Shown: positions 1-19,885, counted from the first letter of the stretch. The stretch is 64,000 nucleotides of DNA from Enoplosus armatus (GCF_043641665.1 NC_092183.1:14718501-14782500), one strand, 5' to 3'. Notes: generated by a model from the sequence alone, not told the origin. Program-made: numbers and translations.

Positions 1-284
1 CTGCAGATGTGCCGGAGACTTTGACCTCACTTTCCCAGCCAAGGTTTCTAATCTCAAATACATTACATCATCATTCAATCCAGTGATGAAAGCATGTGAT
101 CATTCCCTTTGACATTTTTCTCACAGTTGCTGGGGTTTTTTTTCTTGTCTTCCATTTAAAGAGCTTCTCTGAGCAGATCACAGTGTTTCAGAACATAGCG
201 TCCTACTACAGCATGAGCTTCCTGGAGGAGACCATTGACTGGTTGCTTGTTATGAGCCCACACATCAGCCAGAGCGCTCACTAA
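1..284 (+). CDS. pole: DNA polymerase epsilon catalytic subunit, C-terminal end (partial)
   Basis: This is the 3' end of the gene for the large subunit of the leading-strand replicative DNA polymerase epsilon; the rest lies left of the window. Two exons are visible. The first runs to base 43 (frame from base 2) and reads CRCAGDFDLTFPAK, matching the part of the C-terminal zinc-binding region that I remember in vertebrate POLE. It ends at a GT donor (44-45) in phase 0. The last exon (162-284) reads SFSEQITVFQNIASYYSM and continues to a conserved EETIDWLL block, ending in TAA at 282-284. In human POLE the corresponding tail has the same pattern (MEQIGIFRNIA, LLETLEWLL). The neighbour p2rx2 on the opposite strand reproduces the human 12q24.33 POLE-P2RX2 pair, which supports the call. 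No catalytic domain is inside the window. Confidence 0.85.
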
Positions 285-487
285 ATGTGACATCCGCCAC
301 CGAGCTCCAACTCTCCCTCAGCTGCATCTGTGGCGACTGTTTTTCAATCTGGGAAACACTCGATTTTGAAACTTTCCCAGTTTACGCACTTGTTCATCAA
401 CCTTGATGGTGTCTGTTTCTATGCTGTTTGATTGTGTGTAATCAGGAAGAGCAATATGTGGACTGTAGATATGTTTGAAGTCTTGAT

Positions 488-533
488 AATAAATTGATGT
501 ATGTGTGTGTTTCAGATTTTAACTGTTAATAAA
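488..533 (+). promoter_or_regulatory. pole polyadenylation signals
   Basis: Two AATAAA hexamers lie at 488-493 and 528-533, about 205 and 245 bases after the pole stop codon. A GT-rich stretch between them could serve as the downstream element of the first. Transcript ends are inferred. Confidence 0.6.
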
Positions 534-550
534 CATTTGTTTTAAATGTG

Positions 551-2515
551 AGCCTGAATGTTTTTGCTTCTCAGTTATTTCACTCTGCTGTAGTAAGGAC
601 TACAGTTCTGCCACAAAGAAGAAGCGTAAACATCCTGAGTGCCATCTACTCTGGGGACCTTCACTAATCAGCAGTCACACATTGGTTGAGCATTTTCCTC
701 ACATGGCTGCTAATGTGTCCATTGTGGCCTGTGCACAGCTCGACTTGCAGTGAAACGCGGAAGACACGTCTGATGTTACTTTATTGCAAGTTGCATAATC
801 GTTAACTGGCAAGTTTTTCTTCTGTGTGGAAAATGCGATGATAGTTTAAGTTCTTCTCGTTTTGAGGAATTATTGGACTACTCTGAACCAGTCTTCATCT
901 GGTGAGTCTTTACATATTAAAGGTCCCATGTAGTAGGAAGTGAGGTTTCCATGTCTTCTTAAAGCAGGTCTGGGTGCTACATAAATACTCTGAAAGTTCA
1001 CGCTCAGTCCACGGAGAAATGCACACAGCCCGTATTCAGAAACGAGCTGTCAGGACTTCCATAAGGTTGTGATGTCATATCATACTCGGCCACGCCCCCA
1101 GCAGGTCATCTGCTCCAGGCACAGCAGGTACAGGGACACACTCATCCACCCACTCAGTCTGTCTGAGTTATTCAACCGCTCTGCTCAGGACTACTCTTCA
1201 AGTTTTTGGAGGTTGTTCAGTTTCAGTGTTTCAGACAGAGGGTGAACTGAGGGGCTGCATGAGGGGCCAGTGTAAGATAAATAAGGACTTTTTTGAGCTG
1301 TGAATCATGAAAAACTACTCTAGTGGAATCCCATGAGAAAAATATAGAGCTGAAATGGGCATGATATGAGACTGGCTGGTTGTGAATTATCTTTTTACTG
1401 TTTATTGAATGTGGAATAATCATTTGGTGGTTCATGATTATTGTGAGCAAGTCTGGATCACAGTGATGCACCTCCATTACTTTAACCTCATTGCCCCACA
1501 GATGACTCACTTTGCCTGCTTATGGGTGTCTCCCAGACAAGTAATCACATTTCAGACTCTGATCTGAGGCACAATTAGATTGGCTCCTTAGAGCTTCTCA
1601 CTGACATGTAGTGCACATTTACAGTACAAATGAAGGAATGAGGGCACTTAGAGGGCCTGTGCCTAAATTCTTTACATTTTCAGTTGTTAGCCTCTCAAAA
1701 CATCTTAAATCACACTACACTTTGTAGTGACATTAATTAGCATAAGCACTACCCTTTAAGACATAACATTTTATTATTTTTTAGCTCTTTACATGTCCTA
1801 AACAGACAATTTGCAAACTGACTGCGACTGTCTGTTCTGCTCCTCCATCCATCATGGCAGATATCGACCCATTAGACTTGAGTCTTTTTTTCACCACTGG
1901 CAGCTGTATTGCTCTCAGGCGTCCAGATGGATTCACACTTCCCCACAATCTTGTTAGAGAAACCATTTTATGGGAAATGTCTGTGTTGTTATTTGATTAC
2001 TGCTCATTGCTCTCCTCGTGCGTCTCCTGGCCGTTTCCTCCTGTATCTTCTCATTGTGCTGAACACATCAGGTTGAAAGACCAAATGAACTGAATCAGAA
2101 GATTAACAAACATGGTGTGCAGTTTTGTTTGTAATAATGCAGATTTATAAGAGTAAAAGTCAATGTTTCATGATATACTGTTAATGCAATTCTTATGTCT
2201 GAAACTTGAGTTGATAGAAGACATTTATTGCATTAAATGTCTGCAATACATTGATATAAATGGGTATAGTTTCTCAATACTGTGTACTTAAATATTTCTA
2301 TGTTATGAAATGGTTTAGTTTCTTTTCATACTGAGAAAATAAACACATTTTTCTACGTGGTGTTAAAGTCTTTTGAAGTCATGTGAAGTGAAAGAGAAAC
2401 AATGTCCATGAAGGTATGAGATGATATATGAACTGAATCAACTGAACAGGCAGAGACGTTGAGAGGACCAGCTGTCTTTCAGAGGATGCCGTCTCTCGAT
2501 GTGGTCCTCTGTCAG
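551..2515. other. Intergenic region between convergent pole and p2rx2
   Basis: I see no convincing gene. The open frames are short and have neither family resemblance nor consistent splice sites. An AATAAA at 2338-2343 on the plus strand might end an unannotated transcript, but nothing coding leads to it. Composition is ordinary and moderately AT-rich. Confidence 0.5.
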
Positions 2516-2521
2516 TTTATT
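2516..2521 (-). promoter_or_regulatory. p2rx2 polyadenylation signal
   Basis: TTTATT on the plus strand is AATAAA on the minus strand, about 155 bases beyond the p2rx2 stop codon. It is the first canonical hexamer after the stop. Confidence 0.5.
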
Positions 2522-2676
2522 CACACTTGCAACAGCATTGCAACCACTGGCAGTCCATAACTGAGCTGTTGCAGACACCTGAGAAACCAGTCAGAGTTGC
2601 TGTCGTTGCCACAGTCATCTGATGGAGGAGAGTCCACACGCTTTGCCCGGAGGGGACTGAGGCAACTGTGCCGACA

Positions 2677-5600
2677 TTACAGTGGTACACCGTCTGACAG
2701 GTCTGAGTGGTTCGAGCCATAGCTGTTGATGAAGCTCAGCTCTGTGGAGATTGGCACCTTGGGCTCCTTGATGATCTGCGGAGGACAGATATGCTTCTCA
2801 TAGTGAGCCTGCATGCACAATATCAGGACCCTGCAACCAAAGCAGCTAAATGGAATTCAGCCATCAATCATTTCACTATTTATTTCTGTGAAAAAATAAA
2901 TACTTGACAGTTTGGTAAGATGATGCTTTACTTATGTTTACTAGTAACTACTCAATGTGGTGCACCAAATTAGTAACTAATATGTTAAGTAATAAAAAAG
3001 TATTAAGTAGTTATTCAGGAACTCCTTATTAGCAAATCATTAATTATCAGTTAGATTTACTCCTTACTAACTCGTTCTATGACAGCTATTAAAGAAGTGC
3101 ACCGAAGCATTACCATATTATGTACTTAAATGCATCTGTATGTATTCTTAAAAATAGATTGTTGAGCATTTTTGAAAATCATTTCTCGCTATTCTTTGTG
3201 AGATATAAAACCTTTAAAGATCAATACTACACGTCAATATTTGTTGAGGTTGAATTTATGATGCCTTTTACTCACCTCATCAAACTTTCTGTCACTGTAG
3301 ACTTCATTCTTGTCAATAAAGGTCAGCATGATCCAGTCACAGATAATGGTGCACTAGAGGGGTGAAATGAAAAGAAAAAAACAGTTTGTGGTGCAAAGAG
3401 TGATCTCTGCCACTTCAATGTCTCAATATAAGAAAGGAATGCAGTAATTACTCACAATCCCAACTGAAGTCATAGCAGTCACTGTGCTGATGATGGTTGG
3501 GATGGGACTGAATTTACCAGCCTGAAAGAGAAATGACATGCAAATCATATTGTAATAGTCATTACAGTAATCTGAAAACAAAGTGTAGCAATGATGTAGT
3601 ATCCACATACATGTCCGTGAACTATGACATCCAGACGGATGCCATAGGCCTTGATAAGCGTCCGAGACTCTACCCCATCCTTTCTGTAATATTTGGCAAA
3701 CCTGGACAGTTAAACAGAAATGACAAGGGTAAAGGCAGGGAAACTTACCACAAGGCAAAGTGACAAACACAAGTTAAGATACTGAACAAAAAAAGTCAGT
3801 GTCACCTGTAATAGTAACCAGAGTTGGCCTGATCCTTTCGGAGATCAAGACGACGGAAGGAATATGTAGGTTTACAGTGTGATGGATCCAGATCCAGGTT
3901 ACACTTCCAGTTGATGAAAACACCTATCACTCCTCCCTGAGCAAAAACAGCAATGAACACATCTTAAGGAATGCTACACTATCACAAAGTCTGTGTACCG
4001 TCCTTAAAATATCATTGAGACAGTATGTGTTGTTCAATAAAAGACTGTATAAGAAGACTTCTCTTTCAACCATGTACGTATGAATCACGCAGTGCAGAAC
4101 TCAGACTCACAGTCCTGCAGAGCTCACTGAAATTCTCCCTCGCTTGATCTGCGATGTAGCCCAGGCGGAAGTTGGGACAGTAGGGCTCTTTCTCCTCATC
4201 ATATAGACACTTATTGAGGTATTTCTGCATGCCACGCTTGTTTGAAGCATCTTTGATATTTCCCCTGCCGAAGACGAGAAACAGAGGTACTTCTGAATCT
4301 CTGCAGCTCATTGGCCAGTGTGTGTGTGTGTGTGTGTGTGTAGATACTCTACCTCAGCACTTTAAACCGGGGGAAGTGGATAGAGTTCCTAATGAACACT
4401 GTGAAATTGATGGCCTCCACTAATGCTGGTTCTCTGTTGAAGACACCAAACAATCAGAGTAATCTTTCAGTCTAAAGCTTTTACTGAAAGTGTGTTTAGC
4501 TCACTGCATAGCCATGCACCTTATTCAAAAAAAATCTGTTATATTTTTATCCCAGATATGGTCTTTTTTTTATGGGTTAGGATATTTGGGGAACTTGACC
4601 AACCAACTTGGCTGAGTCTATCGATCATCGTACCGTACTACAGCGTACTCCTCAACAGGACACCAGGATTGGATCTCACAGGTTTTGAAGGTGTGGTTGT
4701 AGTACTGAACACATTTGCCGGTCCTTCTGCCTGTAAGAAAGTGTTTAAAACAGGTGAAAAAAGAAACTGAAAAATAGAGACCAACCAAGCATGAGGAAAG
4801 ATTTTATGAGGAATAAAAACAGTACCATGGCCATTAAAGTCAATCTCTCCCTGGACACAGTCAGAGTCTGTCGTACAGTTGGCATTGGCAACTTTGAAAT
4901 ACTGAAGTGAAATAAGACAGATGCTCAGTCATGGGAGAATAAAGGTGTCTATGTAACTGCATACTCGTAGCTGTTATACTTGAGAAAGCTTTTGTTGACC
5001 TCTCACCTCAGCGCAGGTTCCTTGCCTCTGATCATACGTAACTTCTCGTCTCAATATTGTACTAATCACATCACCGCCCTGTGAGGGACATGCCACAAAA
5101 ATACTATTAGTCAGTAGGGTTTACTCTGGAGTGAAGACATAATGATGCTGACAGAGAACAGGACGTGAGATTTCCTTGACTGTATTGCAGCTTTTGTTCT
5201 GGACTCACCTCTGAGGGTCGAGCGTACTCCACAGTGTCCAAGATATCATCTCCATGAACTGCTGTGCCTTTCATGAGCGTGTAAACTGAGCTCTCTGGAC
5301 GAGTTTCACTCTCTTGGTAGGCCTTCTCATTTATGAAGACATACCTTCAGGATGATAGAACAGGCAGACCCAATATCACATTTTCTGTGATGACGTCAAT
5401 TTATATTGGAGGTATCAGATTACCCTGGATCTATTCAGCCCTCTTTGCCGAAGCCAAGGGAAGAAAAGATGACGCACTTGAATAAAAAAACTCAAGACAT
5501 CTAATCTAAGAAATAGTTTAAGATGTGAAACAATAAGATGAATATTAACATCTTCACAAACTCTAAGTCTATGAAAACTGATCTCCACCATTCAAATGAC

Positions 5601-6032
5601 TAATAATAATGTCTAATAATGGACAGAGAGACTCAACTATAATTCTTGGCATCAGTTATGTTTCCATCGATTATGTCAGTTAATTGCAAATCAGAAGCAT
5701 TTCCTCTCCACAAAAGCATACTGCTGGCAAAATACAACCCTAAAAGAAGCATTAAAACAAACACATGATACATGTGATAACAAAATAAGTAGAAAAATCA
5801 ACAAAGTGAAGTTACCAAAGCCCTTTCAATTTCATAGACTGTCCCTTTTAGCACATACAGTGGGCATGCGAGTACACAAACTTGAAACTTACCAGATAAA
5901 ATAGGTGATCACAAGAAACTGAACGGCTCTGTATATGACTCCAAGAGTTCTGTTTTTAACCACCATCACCTTTGGTGTCTCATAGTCCCAGAAACCAAGA
6001 AAATACTCCTTTATAAAAACCCGTAGCCCCAT
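2677..6032 (-). CDS. p2rx2: P2X purinoceptor 2-like ATP-gated cation channel
   Basis: Subunit of a trimeric plasma-membrane cation channel opened by extracellular ATP. Twelve exons join in frame to 417 residues: 6032-5893, 5344-5209, 5078-5007, 4901-4826, 4730-4634, 4433-4353, 4264-4111, 3936-3806, 3701-3611, 3521-3456, 3353-3276, 2808-2677. The N-terminus ([17 protein letters not shown]) and [14 protein letters not shown] match P2RX2 better than P2RX1, 3, 5 or 6, as does the second membrane segment with [14 protein letters not shown]1 is about residues 33-53 and TM2 about 335-357. The ten ectodomain cysteines, the N-terminal TPK phosphosite and the YxxxK motif (YSDRK) after TM2 are present. 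The cytoplasmic tail is short, about 50 residues. Oddly, several ATP-contact residues differ: the first of the two binding lysines is Leu70, and the usual NFR is YYR (294-296); Lys72, Phe184, Thr185 and Lys313 are kept. Divergent from pes1, convergent with pole. Confidence 0.9.
2925..3090. repeat. Possible dispersed AT-rich repeat in the last p2rx2 intron
   Basis: The stretch repeats variants of the words TAACTA and AGTAA (for example AGTAACTACTC and AGTAACTAATA) and resembles a class of fish interspersed sequence. It lies between p2rx2 exons 11 and 12. Family membership is from recollection only, and no clear termini are visible. Confidence 0.3.
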
Positions 6033-6724
6033 GATGAACTGATGAAATGCTTCACACATATCCTGAGATGTCCTTGCGAAAGTCTAATTCCTCTGTGATT
6101 CTATTTCTCTGTATCTAGCTGTTTATTTCTCTTACTATGATTCTTTCTCACTCTCTGCTCAAGTCTGCATCTCTCTCAAGCATCCCTGGCACCAACATGA
6201 GAGAGGGAGAAGAGAAGGGGGTGGGGCTCAGATGTGGTTGAATCATGCATTTTATTTCATATTTATTCTGATGATTGTATGATGTTTCTAGTTGAACAGA
6301 CTTAAAATATGAACAAAGTGCTTACAGTTCTGCGCAGGAACTTATTTTGCAGACATTTTTAAACTCTACTGTCTGTATTGTTTCACTAAACTAAACTAAA
6401 TGAAATTAAAGTGCATGATGTTGATATACATGGCATGTCAAACTTACTGAGATATACTAAAAACTGATGTGTGTGTTCATTAATGTACAAAAAACATTTA
6501 AAGAGGTTTTTTGTTTGTGTGCCTTCTTTTTATACAGGCGGACAAACGCCCGACCCCTCATCTGGGTCCTAGTTACTGATCGCACCGCCTCCTCCGCGCA
6601 TGTCAAACGACACGTGCATCGTCTGCTAGTGTCGGTGGCTAACGTTGTGTCCGTGTGTCAACTGCTAAATTTGTCGACAATTACATTTTCTAAAAGATCT
6701 GAGAGGGTCACATATTATTTGTAA
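6033..6724. promoter_or_regulatory. Divergent promoter region of p2rx2 and pes1, with E-box
   Basis: About 690 bases separate the two opposite start codons. The part near pes1 (roughly 6540-6665) is richer in G+C and CpG and holds a CACGTG E-box at 6611-6616, about 110 bases before the pes1 ATG. MYC-type E-boxes are common at ribosome-biogenesis genes, so control of pes1 is a reasonable inference. The p2rx2 side is AT-rich with no clear TATA box. Transcription starts cannot be fixed from sequence alone. Confidence 0.45.
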
Positions 6725-14206
<7,482 letters not shown>

Positions 14207-14530
14207 CTCATCTGATGATGTATTTGTCAGACTGACTTTATGTATTTAACTTCATGAGGTAGAGAGTGCATTGCAGGTTGCCATGTCATAAAACTTGTAA
14301 GTGTATTAGAGAGTTTGATGCACCGTGACTTGGATGCATTGACCTCTGCATAATTTCAAGCTGAAATGCAGGATGTGGCATATGCTAATTGTGTAATTAT
14401 TCATGTAAAAGTGACTGTTTGCCTTTATGTTGTTTGTGTGAACTGTTCTACATTACACAAGATATTTGTTCCACTGTATTTTAAAAGCTCTACTTGAAAC
14501 GGCCTGTATTTTAAAGTAAAAACACAACAT

Positions 14531-14536
14531 ATTAAA
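14531..14536 (+). promoter_or_regulatory. pes1 polyadenylation signal (ATTAAA)
   Basis: An ATTAAA hexamer lies about 325 bases after the pes1 stop codon; a second one follows near 14620. The true cleavage site is not decidable here. Confidence 0.4.
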
Positions 14537-14639
14537 CCTGTTTCTTGTGATCTTGTAACGGTAGTCAAATGAAGTTGAGGCTTCTGTCTATTGGGAAGCT
14601 ACTGTGTGTTTTGGCATATTAAAGACCTAGTTCTGCTTA

Positions 14640-15740
14640 AAGCAAGCAGTTAGTCTCTAAATAGCAGATGAGTTGCCCTCCCACTTCCCTCTGTTTGGAT
14701 CAGAACAAATATTCACATACGTAGAAATGGGCAGAGGCTGAGGTCACTGTGCTGCTGATGGTGGGACGTCTTGAGTGATTTGTCCACACATGGGCAGTGG
14801 GTGCAGATGACGAAGGAGCAGAAGCCCCTCTGCCCTCTTGAGATGCTGCTGTGATCGTGGTGGGCCAAAGGCCAGACCAGTCATGGCCCGCTCTCCTCAA
14901 TCTCCTCATTCTTTTTGTGACACTGCCTGCCCCCTCTCACCCTGATCTGCATTCCACGCATGCCCACCCAGTCCGGGTCTCAGCCTGGCACTCTGGGTGC
15001 CTGCACGCAAAGGCGCACCCTGCTCAACAAAAGGAGCAGTGTCGTGCAGTAGCATGACGAGTGTGGGATGAGCTGCATGAATCCAGTATGCCCTCCGGGA
15101 ATCAGGGCCACAGTGTGCAGAGAGACGGGGCTCACACATACTGTAATGGGTGAGGCGTTGTGACCACATATTGTTACATCCTGGACAGCAGAGCCAAATA
15201 GACTGTAGCTCGTGGTTGAATGTTCATTTCATTCTCTATTGAAATGTCTGGGCTGTCTTGCACACAAGAGATTGTGTTGAGAATGGCAGTTTCACAAGCA
15301 TAAGATACCTTATTTACTGTTTACCATCCTAAAAAAGAAAAAAGATTGATCCTTTATAAATATCTTCAGGTATTGTTCATAATACACGGTATTGTTGCAT
15401 GCTCAGTTTGTTCAAATACTTGTTTAATCAGTGGTGCAAAATTTAATAGCTGTTCTGTGTACATTCCTCCTACAGCGTGTATAGACAGATTGCTAAATAA
15501 GCATTTCAAACAATACAGACAGAGCAGTCTTGATCAAGTGGTACAATTAGAGCCTTTGTGCTTTGGCTTTCTGCATTTGTTCTTTTTATGCTGTTTTCCA
15601 CCCCTCCTATCAGCTTGCAGCTCAGACTCCAGTGTCTGCACTCAATAGCCCTCTGTATGTAGACACAGAATAGGGACTATACGGCCTCTCTCCTCCCTCC
15701 CCTCCTTTTTTAACACTCACTGACAAGTGCATGTCCCCTG
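14640..15740. other. Intergenic region between pes1 and gal3st1
   Basis: No supported gene. The part at 14740-15170 is GC-richer and carries overlapping short frames on both strands, none resembling a known protein or flanked by convincing splice sites. Confidence 0.45.
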
Positions 15741-15750
15741 ACAGAGACCC

Positions 15751-16112
15751 TGACGTCACAGGCGGCTAGATGAGCCTCCCTGAAGTGCTTTATCCAGCGA
15801 GATCAGTTTTGGAATTGAAAGTTGAGGGGGAGGTGGCAGGTAGCCCGAGGCATCAGGTGTGCATGCAAAGAGAAAGAGGAGAAGAGGAGCAGCAACGAGA
15901 TGAATGAGCTCCGTGGCACTGGACATGTGATAAGGGGAGCGCGGGACTGTGCTGGGTCTATAACAGTATGTGTATGTCAAGATCAGTTATAAGAACAGTT
16001 GTGGGAGGGAGATCAACTAGTATTAACCATCTGGAACTGGACGCAAAGGAAGAAGACAATGCTGTTGGACAAGAAACTCTTCTGTTAGTTTCTCTCTGGA
16101 TTCATGTATGAG
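15751..16112 (+). promoter_or_regulatory. Putative gal3st1 promoter and noncoding first exon
   Basis: A full palindromic CRE (TGACGTCA) is at 15751-15758. Downstream is a purine-rich segment ending in a good donor (GAGG then GTAAGA near 16112). The next good acceptor in the sense strand is at about 18387, 24 bases before the gal3st1 ATG, so a noncoding first exon here spliced to the start-codon exon is plausible. This is inference from splice-site and motif positions only. Confidence 0.35.
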
Positions 16113-18386
16113 GGTAAGAAATCCTTCTCCAGTCTTTTGATTGAATTAGTTTTTTTAATATTGATGAACGGTCTTTGTAAAAGTAAAAAAAAAAGAATAC
16201 CAGATATTTCACCAATACAATAAATAAATCTGTCTTTGGATTTGAAATGCAGCCATACAAAGCTCAGGGTAAACATTTTCAGGTTAAATGTGGGCTGTAA
16301 CATTAAATGTAGAAAGTCCTAATGTTTAATAGATGAGAGCCCATGTCACGATAATGGATAAAGTTATAATAATATATAATATATTAATATATAATAGGAT
16401 GTTACGTGGCACTTTTTGGGGAAAGCTTAAGCAAACACACTGCCTTTTATTTGTCCAGTAGAGTTTCAGGTTTGGAGGTTATTGCAGAAAACTAATGCCT
16501 CTTAACATTCACTCTACATTTGCAGGCAGAGCTGTTCCACCTGAACTAGCCTTCTCCTCAAATGTCTCCCAACAGAGTGGCTTCTGATGGCAGAGAGAGA
16601 GCATGCCTCCATAATAGCCCCTTCTTGGAGTCCAGACAAAGAGCAGAAATAGCCCCTTTAGCTGTGTTTGGAGAGTAATGATTGTATAATGCTCTAATGA
16701 TAAGACTGAACCTAGAATGTAACTCTTACAGTTCATAGGACCAAGACACACATAGTAACTCAAGCCCACACGAAGGCTTAAGACATTTCACTCAAGCCAT
16801 AACTCAAAGCTGAATCCAAAACTGAATAATAAATGACACACTTGGAGTGTAAGACTAGGCTGGTATTAAGTCTGGATCTTTCAAAAGACCATCATAGTTA
16901 TAATTCATCATGGGTTCATTCAGTGAACAGAAAAGGAGGGAAAATGCCCCAAACACCACATCAGATGATGGGCAACACACCCAGCTCCCAATACAAGATG
17001 GACACGCATGGAAAGGAAAATCTATTATTATCTATTATTTAACAATAAGAAGAAAAAGATTAGAGAAAAGTCTGAAAAATTAATCAAATTATTTGTGTCA
17101 GAACTTTGTTTTTTCATCTCCCATTATTCCTGACCCTTGGTTGGGAACCACTGGACTAAACTACCAAACTGTTTAAAAGGTATTTAAAACTAGCTCCACC
17201 TCTAGCAACAGTAACAATCACATATATACATCAGTATATCACATATCAATTCTTTGTAATGCAATATTTTCACATTTTAGTGTCACTACTTTTCATTTAA
17301 GTGAAGGATCTGAATACTTCTTTCTCCACTGGTTGAACCATATAGCCAAAACAACCTCCCGGCAACTGAGAAAGTCGTGGACGGATTTTTTAAGTTACAT
17401 TACAATCTGTTCACACATCAGCAATAAAAAGTGATTAATACATGTAAATTGTTATGTATGGTACATTTAACTGATTTTAACTCTTAACTTTGTCCTGTAC
17501 TCTGCTGCAAAAGCACATTGTTTATCACAGTTCACAGTGATCAGGGTCCTCTCATGGTGAGATCAGCTCAGAATATGTTTTCATTGAGTAAAATGGGGAG
17601 AAAATACAACTGGTCTGCTGATTACACTGCAGGTCAGTCTCTCCTAAAAATAATTGTAAAAATTCAGGACGCTCTCAATTGAAATCAGATTTTTCTTTGA
17701 AAAAAGGAATACAAGTTGAAAACAATGTTTCCCTCCATACCTGTCTATATAGTACCTCTCCTCAAACCCTGCCCTGTATCGGGGTCCCATTAGGTCACAT
17801 AATGCTGCAAATTCCAGGTGGTGAGTCACTTTGTTACCTGTGTAGCTGAGTCAGCAGGTGGCTCCTCTTACTGCAGTCTGTGGGGTGGAATGCAATATCA
17901 CTTTCCACAGTGATGCATTATTTATTTTATGGGGCAGCTGAGAAACACAGGTTGGTCATTTCAAGTCGCAAGTATGTCATTTTGTAGCTCACCATTACAA
18001 TTTCAACTACACCCTGTGTTTAAAATGTTTATGAAGTGGACGGCCAAGTGAAATGGGGTTAACTGTGAAACTGTGTCAAATACACTGAGAATCTACTGTA
18101 CCTTCCTGTGGGTAAATATTTTTGAGCACCTTTAATTATTAAAAAAATACAGTTTTCGGAGCTGCTACTGGTGGATCACTTTAAGTTGTTTTACCAAAAT
18201 AATTGGATGCATGACAGCATCACATACAACCAAAACTCTAATTATTTCCTTTCCTTTCGGTCAGTGTTATTTCTGCACCATTGCATAATAGAATTCACAA
18301 TGTTAATCTTATTCCAATATTTTTCTGTTACACTTTCAAAAAAAATCTTCATTCATGATAATGAAGGTGATGTTCTGTGTTTTTAA
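16113..18386 (+). other. Presumed 5'UTR intron of gal3st1
   Basis: No coding features. It is AT-rich, with an (AT)-rich low-complexity run at 16365-16395. Around 17130-17340 there are fragments of dispersed fish repeats: TTGGGAACCACTGGAC near 17140, and a block near 17275-17335 whose complement begins GTGGAGAAAGAAGTATTCAG, the same family as the element at 37962-38585. Confidence 0.4.
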
Positions 18387-18410
18387 GGTAACCCTTGATT
18401 CTGCTGGACC

Positions 18411-19885
18411 ATGACTGGCAAGCAAGGGAGGCAGTGGAGGTCCATGTGCAAAGGCCTGGTCCTGGGTACCCTCCTGACCAGCTGCATGATCCTGCTTTAC
18501 TGCCTCTCCACTCCACAGATCCACTTCAGTCTGCCTGAGTAAGACTCATCCCACTGATGTACATGTGTTCGGTAGAAAATATAATGCAAAACATACATTA
18601 TATCAAATCTCAACTATTTTTCTGGTTCCAGCTTCTCAAGTAAAGACTTTGTATGAGATTAAACTGGGAGTACATTTCATCAGCATTATCTGCACATTTA
18701 TCATTTGATTGTTTTCCTTGTTTTTCTCTCTGTAGGGTTCCAGTGCCTTACTCCTGTGCCCACCGTCCAACCCAGCTCCACCCCAAACCAGCCACAAACA
18801 GCTCACAACAAACCACTGGCCAGACCTGCACTCCTAAAGTGGATATCATGTTCATGAAGACCCACAAAACAGCCAGCAGCACCTTCCTCAACATCCTTTT
18901 CCGCTTTGGAGAGAAGCACCGGCTCAAATTTGCCTTCCCTGACAGCAGAAATGACTTCTTCTATCCATCTCTTTTCCAGCGGTCCCAGGTTAAAGACTAC
19001 AAACCTGGAATGTGCTTCAATGTCATCTGTAATCACATGCGCTTCAATGCACCCGAGGTGGCCAAGTTGCTACCTATGGACACTTCCTACATCACCATTC
19101 TGCGAGACCCTGCAGAGCTTTTTGAGTCATCCTTCCACTACTTTGGCCGGCTGGTGCCTTTCACCTGGAAGATACCAGGTGACGACAAGCTGACTGAGTT
19201 TCTACGTGACCCCCTTTACTACTTTGATCCAGAGGGCTTCAACTCTTTCTACCTCAAGAATCTGCTGTTCTTCGACTTTGGACAGGAGAACACTCTGGAG
19301 CTGGATGATCCACGGGTAGAAGAGGGAATAAAATTCATCATTGACCGTTTTCAGCTGGTCATGTTGGTGGAACACTTTGAGGAATCACTCATCCTGCTCA
19401 AGGATGCCCTCTGCTGGGAGATGGATGACTTGCTGTTCTTCAAGCTCAACGCTCGCAAGGGATCCACTGTGTCTAAACTGACCCCTGAGCTGAGGGCCAG
19501 GGCTCTTGAGTGGAATGCTATTGACTGGAAACTATACCAGCATTTCAACCAGACTTTCTGGAAGAAAATAGATACATATGGACGTCGGCGGATGGCTGAG
19601 GATGTGGCAGAGCTCAGGAGAAGGAACGCGGAGATGGCATCAATCTGCATTGAGGGGGGGCGAGCTGTAGAAGCTGGCAGCATCCAAGAGACAGCCATGC
19701 AGCCCTGGCAGCCCATCGGAGAGAAGTCCATCATGGGCTATAACCTGAAGAAGAATGTGGACAAGGCACATCGGAAGTTGTGCCGTAAGATGTTGATGCC
19801 AGAGCTCCAGTACTTAACAGAGCTCGGGGTTAACCTGTGGATCACCAAGCTGTGGGGCCATGTCCGAGATATCATCAACTGGTGA
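18411..19885 (+). CDS. gal3st1: Galactosylceramide sulfotransferase (cerebroside sulfotransferase)
   Basis: Golgi enzyme that moves sulfate from PAPS to the 3-hydroxyl of galactose in galactosylceramide, giving sulfatide, a major myelin and kidney lipid. Two coding exons, 18411-18538 and 18736-19885, give 425 residues (human 423). The start is the first ATG after a good acceptor and yields a short basic N-terminus, then one signal-anchor segment at about residues 15-33 (GLVLGTLLTSCMILLYCLS), typical of type II Golgi transferases. The 5'-phosphosulfate-binding loop is KTHKTASST (from residue 84); LRDPAELFESSFHYF fits the 3'-phosphate-binding region. The rest aligns by eye with the GAL3ST family (DPEGFNSFYLKNLLFFDFG; LVEHFEESLILLKD; RFQLVM), and NQTF is a possible N-glycan site. 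The frame also opens upstream of exon 2, but this is intron. Human GAL3ST1 likewise lies beside PES1. Confidence 0.95.

Noticed and set aside
1781..2093. Frame beginning MADIDPLDLSLFF between pole and p2rx2
   Set aside because: No splice context, no similarity and an overlapping frame on the other strand; chance is likelier.
19351..19734. 127-residue minus-strand frame in gal3st1
   Set aside because: Antisense shadow of the long gal3st1 coding exon.
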